A DNA stretch of 64,000 bases from Pontixanthobacter sp. CEM42 (GCF_017812015.1 NZ_JADQTN010000001.1:970501-1034500), one strand, 5' to 3'; counted from the first letter of the stretch, positions 17,942-27,738 are shown. Translations and numbers: made by a program. The notes: generated by a model not told the origin, from the sequence alone.

Positions 17942-20233
17942 ATGTCCAAACGACCTACCAAACGTCCACCTCCAGGCTTGCCTACGCGTGAGCAGGTTCT
18001 CGAATTCATCCAATCTGCCGACAGTATTGTCGGGAAACGGGAGATCGGGAAGGCTTTCGGCCTGAAAGGTCAGGAAAAGATCGCCCTCAAGAAGCTGTTG
18101 AAGGACATGGCCGAGGAAGGCCTGATCGACGGCAAGCGGACGGCCTATCACCGGATGGGCGGCGTTCCGAAAGTCACCGTTCTCAAGGTCATGGATATCG
18201 AAGATGGTGAGGCGTTTGCGATCCCCGATGCTTGGGAACCGGATGATGGCGCACCGCCGCCGCGCATTCGAATCATCGAAAAGAAAGGCGGGAAGGTTCG
18301 CCATGCCGCGCTGAAGATCGGCGACCGTATTCTCGCACGCAACGAAGAAGTTGGCGGCGGGTGGCAGGCGCATATCATGAAGAAGCTGCCGGCCCCGACC
18401 GAAGGCTTGATGGGCGTTGTCGAGCTGGACGGTGCCGGAAAGGGCTGGCTTGCTCCCGTCGATAAGCGCGTGCGCGATTCATCACCAATTGCTGACCTTG
18501 GCGGTGCTGAAGAGGGCCAACTCGTGATGGCTGAACCTGCTGGACGTAGTCCGCGGGCGGGGGTCAAAGTTGTCGAAGTGCTGGGTGATCCGCTCGCTCC
18601 GAAAAGCTTCAGCCTGATCGCAATTTCCAAGCACGGTATCCCCAATATTTTCCCGGAGTCGACGCTGGCGGAAGCCGAACTTGCGGCCAAACTGCCTTTG
18701 AGCGACGAGAAGCGCGAGGACTTACGTCACTTGCCGATTGTCGCCATCGATCCATCCGATGCGCGTGACCATGATGATGCCATCTGGGCCGAACCTGATG
18801 GCGAGGGGGGCTTCAAAGCAGTCATCGCGATTGCCGATGTAAGCTTCTACGTTCGTCCCGGCGGAGCGTTAGACCGCGAAGCACGCAAACGCGGCAACTC
18901 GGTGTATTTCCCCGACCGCGTTGTCCCGATGCTGCCCGAAATTCTCAGCGCAGATGTATGCTCGCTGCGGCAAGGCGAGGGCCGCGCCGCAATGGCATGC
19001 CACGTCACCATTTCGTCAACGGGCAAGATCACTTCCACTCGCTTCACTCGCGCTATCGTGAAGATCGACGAGGTTATCGCCTATGAAGAAGCGCAGCGTC
19101 GGATTGACGACAAACACGCGTCCGAAAATCTGCAAAACCTGTGGGCCTGCTGGAAGGTGCTCGATGCTGCTCAGACTGCTCGCGACCCGCTGGAGCTTGA
19201 TCTGCCAGAGCGCCGCGTAATGCTCGATGATCAGGGCAAAATTGCCGAGATCGCGGTCCGTGAACGGCTTGATGCGCACCGCGTCGTCGAAGAATTCATG
19301 ATCACCGCCAATGTCGCGGCCGCCAAAGCGTTGGAGAAGAAGACAGCACCCGTCGTCTACCGTGTTCACGAAACTCCTGGGCGGGAGAAGCTGGTCGCGC
19401 TGAAGGACTACCTCGAGACCTTCGGCAAGAAGCTCGCTCTCGGGCAAGTGATCACGCCAAGCCTGTTCAACCGGATGCTGAAAGATGTCACCGAAGAGTC
19501 CGAAAAAGCGCAAGTGATGGAGGCCGTCCTCCGCACGCAGACGCAGGCCTATTACGGTCCAGCCAATATGGGGCATTTTGGCCTGTCGTTGGCGTCCTAT
19601 GCGCACTTCACCTCACCAATCCGCCGCTATGCCGATTTGCTGGTGCACCGCGCTCTGGTGGATTCGTATCAGCTTGAGCAACCCAAGCCCAAAGCCGACT
19701 TGCCGCCACAGTCCGGACTGTCCGACAAGGACCGAGAAGATCTTGGCCAAATCTCGGATGCGATCAGCAAAACCGAACGCCGCGCAATGGAAGCCGAACG
19801 CGATACGATTGATCGCTATGTCGCGGCATGGCTCTCGGGCCGTGTTGGTGAGACTTTTAAAACGCGCATCACCGGCGTGCAGTCCTTCGGCTTCTTCGCA
19901 ACAATCGAAGGACTCGGTGGAGACGGATTGGTGCCTGTCTCAACACTAGGCTCCGACTATTTCCGCTACGATGAAACGGCACAGTCGCTTGTCGGTGAGC
20001 GTAGCGGTGTCAGCTATTCGTCTGGCGACCGGCTGGAGTTGCGGCTTGGTGAAGCAAACGCTCTAACCGGTGCGCTCAAATTTGTGCCGTTAGACTCTGA
20101 CGGAAACCCGATTGAACCGCGCGGCAACCGCTCTGCATTCCACCACAAAGGTAAACCGAAGCACAAAAAATATACGAAGGGTAAGCGCGGCAGGCCGGGC
20201 AATATCCGTCACCAAGGCAAGAAAAAGCGCTAA
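17942..20233 (+). CDS. rnr: Ribonuclease R
   Basis: Processive 3'-5' exoribonuclease able to degrade structured RNA. The 763 residues hold an N-terminal helix-turn-helix (LPTREQVLEFIQ to KKLLKDMAEEGLIDG), cold-shock domains (about residues 70-230), and the RNB catalytic domain with metal-binding aspartates in VAIDPSDARDHDDAIW. The typical TSPIRRYADLLVHR string is followed by an S1 domain (KTRITGVQSFGFFATIEGLG) and a very basic tail rich in Lys and Arg. Full length. The stop overlaps the convergent universal stress gene by four bases (CTAA). Confidence 0.97.
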   Translation: MSKRPTKRPPPGLPTREQVLEFIQSADSIVGKREIGKAFGLKGQEKIALKKLLKDMAEEGLIDGKRTAYHRMGGVPKVTVLKVMDIEDGEAFAIPDAWEPDDGAPPPRIRIIEKKGGKVRHAALKIGDRILARNEEVGGGWQAHIMKKLPAPTEGLMGVVELDGAGKGWLAPVDKRVRDSSPIADLGGAEEGQLVMAEPAGRSPRAGVKVVEVLGDPLAPKSFSLIAISKHGIPNIFPESTLAEAELAAKLPLSDEKREDLRHLPIVAIDPSDARDHDDAIWAEPDGEGGFKAVIAIADVSFYVRPGGALDREARKRGNSVYFPDRVVPMLPEILSADVCSLRQGEGRAAMACHVTISSTGKITSTRFTRAIVKIDEVIAYEEAQRRIDDKHASENLQNLWACWKVLDAAQTARDPLELDLPERRVMLDDQGKIAEIAVRERLDAHRVVEEFMITANVAAAKALEKKTAPVVYRVHETPGREKLVALKDYLETFGKKLALGQVITPSLFNRMLKDVTEESEKAQVMEAVLRTQTQAYYGPANMGHFGLSLASYAHFTSPIRRYADLLVHRALVDSYQLEQPKPKADLPPQSGLSDKDREDLGQISDAISKTERRAMEAERDTIDRYVAAWLSGRVGETFKTRITGVQSFGFFATIEGLGGDGLVPVSTLGSDYFRYDETAQSLVGERSGVSYSSGDRLELRLGEANALTGALKFVPLDSDGNPIEPRGNRSAFHHKGKPKHKKYTKGKRGRPGNIRHQGKKKR

Positions 20234-20685
20234 GCCGTCAGACGGTCGATCTCTTCATTCGAGAAGCTGCCGGGAACGATATAGAGTGGGCAGGGCAGCG
20301 CTCCGGAATGTGCGGAGAAGTGTGCGATCAGCGGGCCGGGTTGCCCCTCTGCGGCTGCACCCAGCACCAGGGCCGCCACTTCGGGGTGTTCGCCGAGATA
20401 TTCCTTGATTACAGCCTGACCTTCGCCGGTTTTAACCGAGATCGTCGGCATTTTCCCGCTTTCAGAAAACAGATTACCGGCGGCGCTGCTCGCCAGCACC
20501 TCCGCTCTGTCGCGGGCTTCTTCCTCGATGGTCGCTTGCACAGCGCCGAATGCGTTGAAATTCTGTTTTGCGACCAATGCGAGAATATGCACGCCGCCGC
20601 CTGTGGCCAATGCCCGCCGTGACGCGAAACGCAGTGCTTTGCGCGCTTCGTCGGTCTCGTCCATGATTACCAGATAGGTCCGCAC
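20230..20685 (-). CDS. Universal stress protein, UspA family
   Basis: From the GTG at 20685 (AAGGGAA upstream) the product is 151 residues beginning VRTYLVIMDETDEARKALRF, followed by the alpha/beta Usp fold. The C-terminal nucleotide-binding region is present but atypical (VAALVLGAAAEGQPG in place of the usual G-x2-G-x9-G-S). The open frame extends upstream to 20964, but those 93 residues are unlike the family and cross the promoter region of the divergent pdhC. Likely a cytoplasmic stress-response factor. Confidence 0.85.
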   Translation of the reverse strand: MRTYLVIMDETDEARKALRFASRRALATGGGVHILALVAKQNFNAFGAVQATIEEEARDRAEVLASSAAGNLFSESGKMPTISVKTGEGQAVIKEYLGEHPEVAALVLGAAAEGQPGPLIAHFSAHSGALPCPLYIVPGSFSNEEIDRLTA

Positions 20686-20830
20686 CCGAATTCCCTTACG
20701 ACAACCAATATGGTCGGCCATTTGCGCGTAGCTATATCTAGTGAAAACGTATTCGGCGCAAGAACCTTGCCCGGAACGCGCAAATTGGCCAGAGAGACTG
20801 CGTAGGCCAAAACAGGATTTCCGGACCGAT

Positions 20831-22114
20831 ATGCCAACCCCGATTAAGATGCCCGCTCTCTCGCCAACTATGGAAGAGGGTACTCTCGCCAAATGGCTCG
20901 TCAAAGTGGGCGACACCGTCAATTCCGGCGATATCATGGCCGAAATTGAGACCGATAAAGCCACGATGGAATTCGAAGCCGTCGACGAGGGCGTAATTGT
21001 CGCAATCGAAGTCGAAGAAGGAACTGAGGGCGTTCAGGTCGGCACTGTAATTGCCACACTAGCTGGCGAAGACGAGGATCCGGAGGAGGCTGCAGTAGCG
21101 CCCAAGGAAGCAGCACCAGCGCCTGAACCAGCTGAAGAAGAGGCTGCCGCACCGGCTCCAGCTCCCACGCCAACGCCCGCTCCGGCAGCAGCGAAACCTG
21201 CTGCACCGGCCGGCGACCGCGTGATTGCTTCACCGCTAGCGAAACGGATTGCCGAGCAAAAAGGCGTCGATCTCGCCTCAATCACCGGTAGCGGTCCCAA
21301 TGGCCGGATCGTCAAAGCCGATGTTGAAGACGCTAAGCCAGGCACAGCAGCGCCCGCGGCTTCGTCTGCGTCCACAAGTGCTGCGACAGCACCCGCTGCT
21401 CCATCTGATCTGCCAGACTTCGGCATCCCGCATGAGGACGAGAAGCTCAACAATGTCCGCAAGGTCATTGCGCGCCGCCTGACCGAAGCGAAACAGACCA
21501 TTCCTCATATTTACCTGACGGTTGATGTGCAGCTCGATAAGTTGCTCAAACTGCGCGCGGAACTCAATGCGTCGCTGGAGCCGCAAGGTATCAAGCTATC
21601 AGTCAACGATTTGCTGATCAAAGCGCTAGCTAAAGCATTGATCCAAGTGCCAAAATGTAATGTCAGCTTTGGCGGTGACGTGTTGCGCACATTCTCCAGA
21701 GCCGACATTTCCGTAGCCGTTGCTGCACCAAGTGGATTGATAACGCCGATCATTGTCGATGCAGGCGACAAGACCGTTTCAGCGATTTCCACCGAGATGA
21801 AAGAGCTTGCCGGCAAAGCCCGCGACGGCAAATTGCAGCCGCACGAATATCAGGGCGGAACGGCCAGCCTTTCGAACCTCGGCATGTTCGGGATCAAGCA
21901 ATTCGACGCAGTGATTAACCCGCCACAGGCGATGATACTGGCGGTTGGTGCCGGCGAGAAACGCCCGCATGTGGTCGATGGCGCACTTTCTGTTGCCACG
22001 GTAATGAGCGCAACAGGCAGCTTCGATCACCGCGCAATCGACGGCGCAGACGGCGCGCAGTTTATGCAGGCCTTCCAAACACTGGTGGAGAATCCGCTAG
22101 GATTGCTGGCGTAA
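20831..22114 (+). CDS. pdhC: Pyruvate dehydrogenase E2, dihydrolipoamide acetyltransferase
   Basis: Transfers the acetyl group from lipoate to CoA in the pyruvate dehydrogenase core. The start at ATG 20831 ([19 protein letters not shown]) gives 427 residues. The lipoyl lysine is in [17 protein letters not shown] (about residue 42), and a long Ala/Pro linker follows (about residues 85-130). The E3-binding domain ends in [14 protein letters not shown], and the catalytic domain has the active-site [15 protein letters not shown]3 (lpdA) follows two genes later; E1 is not in the window. Confidence 0.96.
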   Translation: MPTPIKMPALSPTMEEGTLAKWLVKVGDTVNSGDIMAEIETDKATMEFEAVDEGVIVAIEVEEGTEGVQVGTVIATLAGEDEDPEEAAVAPKEAAPAPEPAEEEAAAPAPAPTPTPAPAAAKPAAPAGDRVIASPLAKRIAEQKGVDLASITGSGPNGRIVKADVEDAKPGTAAPAASSASTSAATAPAAPSDLPDFGIPHEDEKLNNVRKVIARRLTEAKQTIPHIYLTVDVQLDKLLKLRAELNASLEPQGIKLSVNDLLIKALAKALIQVPKCNVSFGGDVLRTFSRADISVAVAAPSGLITPIIVDAGDKTVSAISTEMKELAGKARDGKLQPHEYQGGTASLSNLGMFGIKQFDAVINPPQAMILAVGAGEKRPHVVDGALSVATVMSATGSFDHRAIDGADGAQFMQAFQTLVENPLGLLA

Positions 22115-22118
22115 GAGC

Positions 22119-22529
22119 ATGAACACGCTTGCATTTGTTCTCTCGACTACGCTGATTGCCGCCACGACAACGAGTGATGGTATCGAGGATGAAGGCCGAG
22201 TGCCGTACGTAGGCATGGAAGGTCCTGAAACGGACGCCTGCCCAGGGATCGGCCGGATTGCCCGCTTTGCCCCAAAGAAGGGCGATTTCATGCGGGTCTA
22301 TCTCGATGCGCATGAAGGAGGGAAGCACAAATATGAGCTTCCGTTAGGATCGCTGGTCTGGCTGTGCGAGGCTGACGAGGGCTGGCAAGGGGTGGTCTAT
22401 CCGTCGGGTGACAAGCAAGAATTGGGCGACTGCCGCGTCAGCAGCAGCGTTTCCAAACCCGAACCCTATAGTGGCCCCTGTCAATATGGCTGGGTCGAAG
22501 CAAAATATATCGAGTTAGTAGCGGGTTAA
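22119..22529 (+). CDS. Exported SH3-like protein within the pdh cluster
   Basis: A 136-residue protein starting MNTLAFVLSTTLIAATTTS, a short signal-peptide-like N-terminus. The rest reads like a bacterial SH3 domain (DFMRVYLDAHEGGKHKYELP then GSLVWLCEADEGWQGVVY), with four Cys that could form disulfides. It sits 4 bases after pdhC and 35 before lpdA. A link to pyruvate dehydrogenase is not obvious because this protein seems periplasmic. SH3-like is an inference from pattern. Confidence 0.7.
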   Translation: MNTLAFVLSTTLIAATTTSDGIEDEGRVPYVGMEGPETDACPGIGRIARFAPKKGDFMRVYLDAHEGGKHKYELPLGSLVWLCEADEGWQGVVYPSGDKQELGDCRVSSSVSKPEPYSGPCQYGWVEAKYIELVAG

Positions 22530-22564
22530 GACCCACAACTCACAGAAACTTTGGTGGAATAATT

Positions 22565-23974
22565 ATGGCTTCCTCTTACGATGTTATCGTCCTTGGTTCC
22601 GGCCCTGGTGGCTATGTCGCGGCAATCCGCTGCGCGCAATTGGGGTTGAAGACCGCGATTGTAGAGCGCGAGAATCTTGGCGGAATTTGCCTCAATTGGG
22701 GCTGTATTCCAACCAAAGCGCTGCTGCGGTCCGCCGAAATCTTCCACTATATGCAGAATGCGGGCGATTACGGCCTGAAAGCGCAGAGCATCGAGGCTGA
22801 CCTCGACGCTGTTGTGAAGCGTAGCCGCGGCGTCGCGAAACAGCTTAGCAGCGGTATCGCGCATTTGATGAAGAAGAACAAAATCACCGTCCATATGGGC
22901 GAGGGGGCCCTAACCGGTCCAACCTCACTGACGGTGAAGGGCGAGAAAGGTGAGGAGAAACTCACCGCCAAGCATGTCATCGTCGCTACCGGCGCGCGGG
23001 CGCGCGATCTCCCATTCGCGCCGGCAGATGGAAAGCGCGTTTGGACATACCGGACCGCGATGACACCACCCGAAATGCCGAAGAAACTTCTGGTCATTGG
23101 TTCCGGCGCGATTGGTATCGAATTTGCAAGCTTTTACAATGATATGGGCAGTGATGTTACAGTGGTTGAGATGCTCGATCGGCTGGTTCCTGTAGAGGAT
23201 GCAGAAGTGTCTGCCTTCCTTGAGAAGTCGCTCAAGAAACAAGGCATGAATATCCTGACCGGCACCGGCCTCGAAGATCTGAAAGTGACGGCAAAAGGTG
23301 TGACTGCGAAGATCAAAGGAAAAGACGGCAAGGTCACCACCGATGAGTTCACCCACGCGATCATCGCCATCGGTATCCAGCCCAATACAGAAAATATCGG
23401 GCTGGATAAACTGACCGAGATGGATCGCGGATTTATCCAGATCGATCCATTCGGCCGGACCAAGTCAAAGGGCCTTTGGGCGATTGGCGATTGCACGCCT
23501 GGCCCGTGGCTCGCGCACAAGGCCAGCCATGAAGGCGTGACCGCCGCCGAAGCAATTGCTCAGGAAATGGGCAACAAAGACGCGCATCCGCATGCGCTGG
23601 ATCGCAACAACATCCCCGGTTGCACCTATTGCCACCCACAGATAGCCAGCGTCGGCATGACCGAAGCGAAAGCGAAAGAAGCAGGCTACGAGGTCAAAGT
23701 CGGCAACTTCCCCTTCATCGGCAACGGCAAGGCGATTGCGCTGGGTGAAGCGGAAGGCTTTATCAAAACCGTATTCGACGCGAAAACCGGCGAATTGCTT
23801 GGCGCACATATGATCGGCGCGGAAGTGACCGAACTGATTCAGGGCTATACCGTCGGCAAGCAGCTCGAAACCACCGAGGCTGAGCTGATGCAAACCGTGT
23901 TCCCGCATCCAACCCTGAGCGAAATGATGCACGAAAGTGTGCTTGGCGCGTACGGCAAAGCTTTGCACATCTGA
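22565..23974 (+). CDS. lpdA: Dihydrolipoamide dehydrogenase (E3)
   Basis: FAD enzyme that reoxidises dihydrolipoamide with NAD+. The 469 residues start with the FAD site YDVIVLGSGPGGYVAAIRCA, then the redox-active disulfide GGICLNWGCIPTKALL. The second Rossmann motif is VIGSGAIGIEFASFY and the FAD O3 site is GLWAIGDCT. The dimerisation domain has the catalytic His-Glu in VFPHPTLSEMMHE. Full length. It serves PDH here (E2 upstream) and probably other 2-oxoacid dehydrogenases. Confidence 0.97.
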   Translation: MASSYDVIVLGSGPGGYVAAIRCAQLGLKTAIVERENLGGICLNWGCIPTKALLRSAEIFHYMQNAGDYGLKAQSIEADLDAVVKRSRGVAKQLSSGIAHLMKKNKITVHMGEGALTGPTSLTVKGEKGEEKLTAKHVIVATGARARDLPFAPADGKRVWTYRTAMTPPEMPKKLLVIGSGAIGIEFASFYNDMGSDVTVVEMLDRLVPVEDAEVSAFLEKSLKKQGMNILTGTGLEDLKVTAKGVTAKIKGKDGKVTTDEFTHAIIAIGIQPNTENIGLDKLTEMDRGFIQIDPFGRTKSKGLWAIGDCTPGPWLAHKASHEGVTAAEAIAQEMGNKDAHPHALDRNNIPGCTYCHPQIASVGMTEAKAKEAGYEVKVGNFPFIGNGKAIALGEAEGFIKTVFDAKTGELLGAHMIGAEVTELIQGYTVGKQLETTEAELMQTVFPHPTLSEMMHESVLGAYGKALHI

Positions 23975-23997
23975 CTATATAGGGCAGGGATGATGAT

Positions 23998-25851
23998 ATG
24001 ACATCGTTCCTGATCTTGGCCCTTCTGCTCCTCGTCGCGGGGATTATCGCCGTGCCACTCGCAAGCCGGTTCGGCCTTGGTTCGGTTCTCGGATATTTGC
24101 TCGCGGGAATGGCAATCAGCCCTTTGCTCGCGCTTCTCGACGTTGATGTGGAAGCGATGCAGATTTTCGCCGAGTTTGGCGTCGTGATGATGCTATTTAT
24201 CGTGGGCCTTGAGCTTGAGCCCAAACGTCTTTGGGAAATGCGCGGTAAATTGTTGGGCCTTGGAGGTGGGCAAGTCTTGCTCACTACCTTGGCGATTACT
24301 GGGATCGGGCTGCTTAATTCCAACCCATGGCAAACCGCGCTGGCAATCGGAATGGTGCTGGCACTATCATCGACCGCGATTATTATCCAATCGCTGACCG
24401 AGAAAAAGCTTCTCAAATCAGAAGGTGGGGAGGCGAGCTTCTCCGTCTTGCTAGTGCAGGATGTCGCGGTCATTCCAATCCTTGCGCTGCTTCCGTTGCT
24501 AGCAATGCCTGAGCTTTATGACATCAGTGGTTCCCATGGAGGCGAGGGAGGACATGGCGGCTTAGACCTGACCGCAGGCTTGCCTATATGGCTCGCCGCA
24601 TTGGCCCGGATTGGTGCCGTCGCGGCGGTCGTGGCAATCGGCATTTACGCCATCAGACCGCTGTTCCGGTACATTGCTGCAGCAAATTTGCGCGAACTGT
24701 TCACCGCGGCAGCGCTTGCTGTTGTGATCGGCATAGCCGTGTTGATGTCGCTTGTCGGATTGTCGCCAGCGCTTGGCGCTTTCGTGGCAGGTGTTGTTCT
24801 CGCTACTAGCGAATACCGCCACGAGCTTGAGAGCGACATAAACCCGTTCAAAGGGCTGCTGCTGGGTCTATTCTTTATTACCGTCGGCGCCGGTATCGAC
24901 TTCGTCCTTGCATCCGAGATGTGGCGCGATGTCGTGTTCTGGGCGGTCGTAACAATCGTGGCGAAATTCCTCGTTCTGCTAGGCGTCGGCTGGTTCTACG
25001 GTTTGAGAAAGCAGGCGCTTTGGCTCTTCTGTCTCAGTCTGCCTCAAGCGGGCGAGTTTGCCTTTGTCTTGATTGCGTTCGCGGTTGCCAATGCTGTGTT
25101 CGATACGGCATTGGCTGATTTGCTTCTGTTGATCGTCGCACTGACGATGCTTATCACGCCGCTACTTTTCATCCTGTATGAGAAAGTGATCGCACCGCAC
25201 TACAGCGGAAATGATCAGCAAGACGCCGACCATATCGATGAGGAAAACCCCGTCATTATCGCCGGTAGCGGCCGCGTTGGCGGTGTCGTCAACCGTATGC
25301 TGCAGGCCGCTGGCTTCAGCACGACCGTCATTGACTACAGCTCGCGTCAGTTAGAAATCGGACGCAAGTTCGGCTTTCGCAGCTATTTCGGCGATGCGAC
25401 GCGGCCAGACCTTCTCCATGCAGCCGGCATCGAAAAAGCGAAGCTGTTGGTCGTTGCTCTCGACGAACGCGAGCAGATCGACACACTGGTAAAATACGCC
25501 GTCAAACACTTCCCGGACCTGCACGTCACCGCGCGCGCTGTTGACCGCAATCACGTCTATGAACTGTGGGCCTATGGCTGCCGCGATATCATTCGCGAGA
25601 CCTATGACAGCACGCTACGCATGGGGCGTTCAGCTTACGAGGCGCTGGGAATGGATCGTCAGCAAGCCGAAGCAGCCAAGGACGCATTCGAAGAAATGGA
25701 CCGTAGAGCGATGTTTGAAGTCGCGGAGTTGTATGACATGGACGTGCCGTTCGACGAGAACGAACCGCTGATTGCAAAGGTCAAAGAGCTCCGCGCTGAG
25801 TGGGATCCGATCCTGCGCGAACAAATGGACGATATTCTGAAAAGAGGCTGA
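23998..25851 (+). CDS. CPA2-family K+/Na+:H+ antiporter with TrkA-N domain (KefB/KefC-like)
   Basis: A 617-residue membrane protein. Residues 1-390 form about 12 hydrophobic helices with CPA2 landmarks (ADFGVVMMLF-like EFGVVMMLFIVGLE, ALSSTAIIIQSLTEKKL, GLSPALGAFVAGVVLA, SLPQAGEFAFVL). Residues about 415-530 form a cytosolic NAD-binding domain with GSGRVGGVVNRMLQAAG. This is the KefB/KefC/YbaL layout, so it probably exchanges K+ or Na+ for protons under ligand control. A His/Gly-rich loop (GSHGGEGGHGG) near residue 180 is unusual. It follows lpdA by 23 bases. Confidence 0.92.
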   Translation: MTSFLILALLLLVAGIIAVPLASRFGLGSVLGYLLAGMAISPLLALLDVDVEAMQIFAEFGVVMMLFIVGLELEPKRLWEMRGKLLGLGGGQVLLTTLAITGIGLLNSNPWQTALAIGMVLALSSTAIIIQSLTEKKLLKSEGGEASFSVLLVQDVAVIPILALLPLLAMPELYDISGSHGGEGGHGGLDLTAGLPIWLAALARIGAVAAVVAIGIYAIRPLFRYIAAANLRELFTAAALAVVIGIAVLMSLVGLSPALGAFVAGVVLATSEYRHELESDINPFKGLLLGLFFITVGAGIDFVLASEMWRDVVFWAVVTIVAKFLVLLGVGWFYGLRKQALWLFCLSLPQAGEFAFVLIAFAVANAVFDTALADLLLLIVALTMLITPLLFILYEKVIAPHYSGNDQQDADHIDEENPVIIAGSGRVGGVVNRMLQAAGFSTTVIDYSSRQLEIGRKFGFRSYFGDATRPDLLHAAGIEKAKLLVVALDEREQIDTLVKYAVKHFPDLHVTARAVDRNHVYELWAYGCRDIIRETYDSTLRMGRSAYEALGMDRQQAEAAKDAFEEMDRRAMFEVAELYDMDVPFDENEPLIAKVKELRAEWDPILREQMDDILKRG

Positions 25852-25856
25852 CGAAG

Positions 25857-26774
25857 ATGGGTAAGGGGACGCACAGCTACGTTGCCGATGCGCGCAATGA
25901 CAACGTGATTATCGACGTGAACGGGGAGCATTTCGCGCGGCCTGATGCGAAGGTGTCCGTCTTCGATAGCGGGTTCATGCTGGGTGACGGCGTTTGGGAA
26001 GGACTGCGCGTTCACGAAGGGCGTATTGCGTTTCTGAGCCGGCATCTGGAACGACTTTATCGTGGTGCGAAAGCTATCGCGATGGATATCGGTATTTCTC
26101 AAGAGCAGATGATTGATCGGCTTTACGGAGTACTTGAAGCCAACGGTATGAATAGTGACGGCGTTCATATCCGTCTGATGGTGACGCGCGGTATTCGCTC
26201 GACACCTTACCAGGACCCGCGTGTTGTGATTTCGCCTGCGACCATTGTGATCATCCCTGAATGGAAGGATCCCGTTCCAGAAACCGCCACTAACATGCTG
26301 AACTTGTTTACGGTTCATGTTCGGCGTGGCTATCCTGATGTGCAGGATCCGAAGCTCAACAGCCATAGCAAACTCAATTGCATTACCGCCTGCATTCAAG
26401 CCACCCAAGCAGGCGCTGACGAAGCATTGATGCTCGATCCGCATGGCTTTGTGGCAACGTGCAATTCGACGCATTTCTTCATCGTCAAGAATGGCGAGGT
26501 TTGGACATCCAGCGGTGACTATTGCCTCGACGGCATTACACGCGGGATGGTGATCGAAATCGCCCGCGACGCAGACATTCCGGTGTACGAGCGGAACTTC
26601 TCTCTGATTGACGTCTATGGTGCGGACGAGGCGTTCACCACGGGAACCTTCGCGGGGCTTGCGCCGGTTGGCACCGTTGATGGCCGTGAAATCGGCATTG
26701 AACGTGGCCCGATGGTGGAGCGTTTGCAGAAGCTCTATCTTGAACGCCTTCACTCCGATGTGAGCGGCGCATGA
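25857..26774 (+). CDS. Class IV aminotransferase (BCAT / D-amino-acid transaminase-like)
   Basis: A PLP enzyme of 305 residues starting MGKGTHSYVADARNDNVIID. Fold-type IV signatures are FDSGFMLGDGVWEGLRVHEG and FLSRHLERLYRGAKAI. The PLP lysine lies in NSHSKLNCITACIQ, and TGTFAGLAPVGTVDGR closes the active site. The substrate (branched-chain or D-amino acid) cannot be decided from sequence. The start at 25857 is chosen over 25800, which lies within the antiporter gene. Its end overlaps the following sulfotransferase-like gene by four bases (ATGA). Confidence 0.9.
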   Translation: MGKGTHSYVADARNDNVIIDVNGEHFARPDAKVSVFDSGFMLGDGVWEGLRVHEGRIAFLSRHLERLYRGAKAIAMDIGISQEQMIDRLYGVLEANGMNSDGVHIRLMVTRGIRSTPYQDPRVVISPATIVIIPEWKDPVPETATNMLNLFTVHVRRGYPDVQDPKLNSHSKLNCITACIQATQAGADEALMLDPHGFVATCNSTHFFIVKNGEVWTSSGDYCLDGITRGMVIEIARDADIPVYERNFSLIDVYGADEAFTTGTFAGLAPVGTVDGREIGIERGPMVERLQKLYLERLHSDVSGA

Positions 26775-27493
26775 CAACCCGGATCGCGATGTGGTCCGGA
26801 CCACGTAATATCTCAACTGCTATGATGCGCAGTTTCGGTGCGCGCAGCGATTGCGCGGTCAGCGATGAGCCGTTTTATGGGGCTTTCCTGAAGGACAGCG
26901 GTGAACCGCATCCTATGGCGCGTGAAACCATCGATTCGATGGACTGCAACTGGCAATCAGTGCTTGCGACTTTGTCCGGTGCTCCATCTGGCGGCGAACC
27001 GATTTGGTATCAAAAGCATATGCCCCACCATATGGTGGGGCCCGTCGGGATCGAAGATATGCTTGACCACCGCCACGTCTTCCTGATCCGCGCGCCGGAA
27101 CGTGTCGTCGCCAGCTATCAGGCAAAAAACGAGCTGCGCCGCCCAGAAGTGCTCGGTTTCTCCGATATTCGCCGATATGTTGCTTTTGAGACCGAACGAA
27201 GCGGGAGCACACCCGCAATTTTCGATGCCGACAGGTTCATGGCTGCCCCTGTGGCGATGTTACAGAAGCTGTGCGCCGCACTCGATATTGAATGGACGGA
27301 GCAAATGCTAAGCTGGGAAAAGGGGCCGCATCCGGATGACGGTATCTGGGGCGAGCATTGGTATGAGAAGGTCAACGCCTCGACCGGCTTCGGTCCGTCA
27401 CCCGGGTCGCTGCCTGAATTGACTGGTGACTATGCCGCAACGGCGGACGCGTGCCGTGATGACTATGAGGCTTTGCTCAAAAACGCATTGTAG
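26771..27493 (+). CDS. Sulfotransferase-like P-loop protein coupled to the aminotransferase
   Basis: A 240-residue cytoplasmic protein. It opens with TTRIAMWSGPRNISTAMMRS, which has the PAPS 5'-phosphosulfate loop shape (P-R-x-x-S-T). The later segment HRHVFLIRAPERVVASYQAK corresponds to the 3'-phosphate binding R-x-P-x-x-x-x-x-S-x region. The gene overlaps the aminotransferase by 4 bases. Plants have a single protein that joins these two domains, as I recall from the branched-chain-aminotransferase-like proteins of Arabidopsis, so the pair may act on one pathway. The acceptor substrate is unknown. Confidence 0.8.
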   Translation: MTTRIAMWSGPRNISTAMMRSFGARSDCAVSDEPFYGAFLKDSGEPHPMARETIDSMDCNWQSVLATLSGAPSGGEPIWYQKHMPHHMVGPVGIEDMLDHRHVFLIRAPERVVASYQAKNELRRPEVLGFSDIRRYVAFETERSGSTPAIFDADRFMAAPVAMLQKLCAALDIEWTEQMLSWEKGPHPDDGIWGEHWYEKVNASTGFGPSPGSLPELTGDYAATADACRDDYEALLKNAL

Positions 27494-27497
27494 AAAG

Positions 27498-27587
27498 TGG
27501 CGGGCAGTAAGGGATTCGAACCCTTGGAGGGCTTGCACCCTCGCTAGTTTTCAAGACTAGTGCATTCGACCACTCTGCCAACTGCCC
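27498..27587 (-). tRNA. tRNA-Ser (anticodon UGA)
   Basis: A complete class II tRNA on the minus strand. The acceptor arms GGGCAGT and ACTGCCC close the molecule, with discriminator G and an encoded CCA (27498-27500). The anticodon stem CTAGT/ACTAG encloses the loop CTTGAAA, so the anticodon is UGA (serine). There is a long variable arm (GAGGG...CCCTC) as expected for tRNA-Ser, and the T arm contains GGTTCGAATCC. It converges on the sulfotransferase-like gene with a 4-base gap. Confidence 0.97.
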
Positions 27588-27738
27588 GACAGCGCATTAG
27601 GTGCGGTTTTTTCGCAGGTAAAGAGGCAAATTCCGCGAGACGCATGATCCAGCGATAAAAAGCGCGTTACGAGGACTTTTTCACATCCGCTTATCGATAT
27701 GCACTTGCGATTAAGGTTAAATGTGACACGACTAGGTC

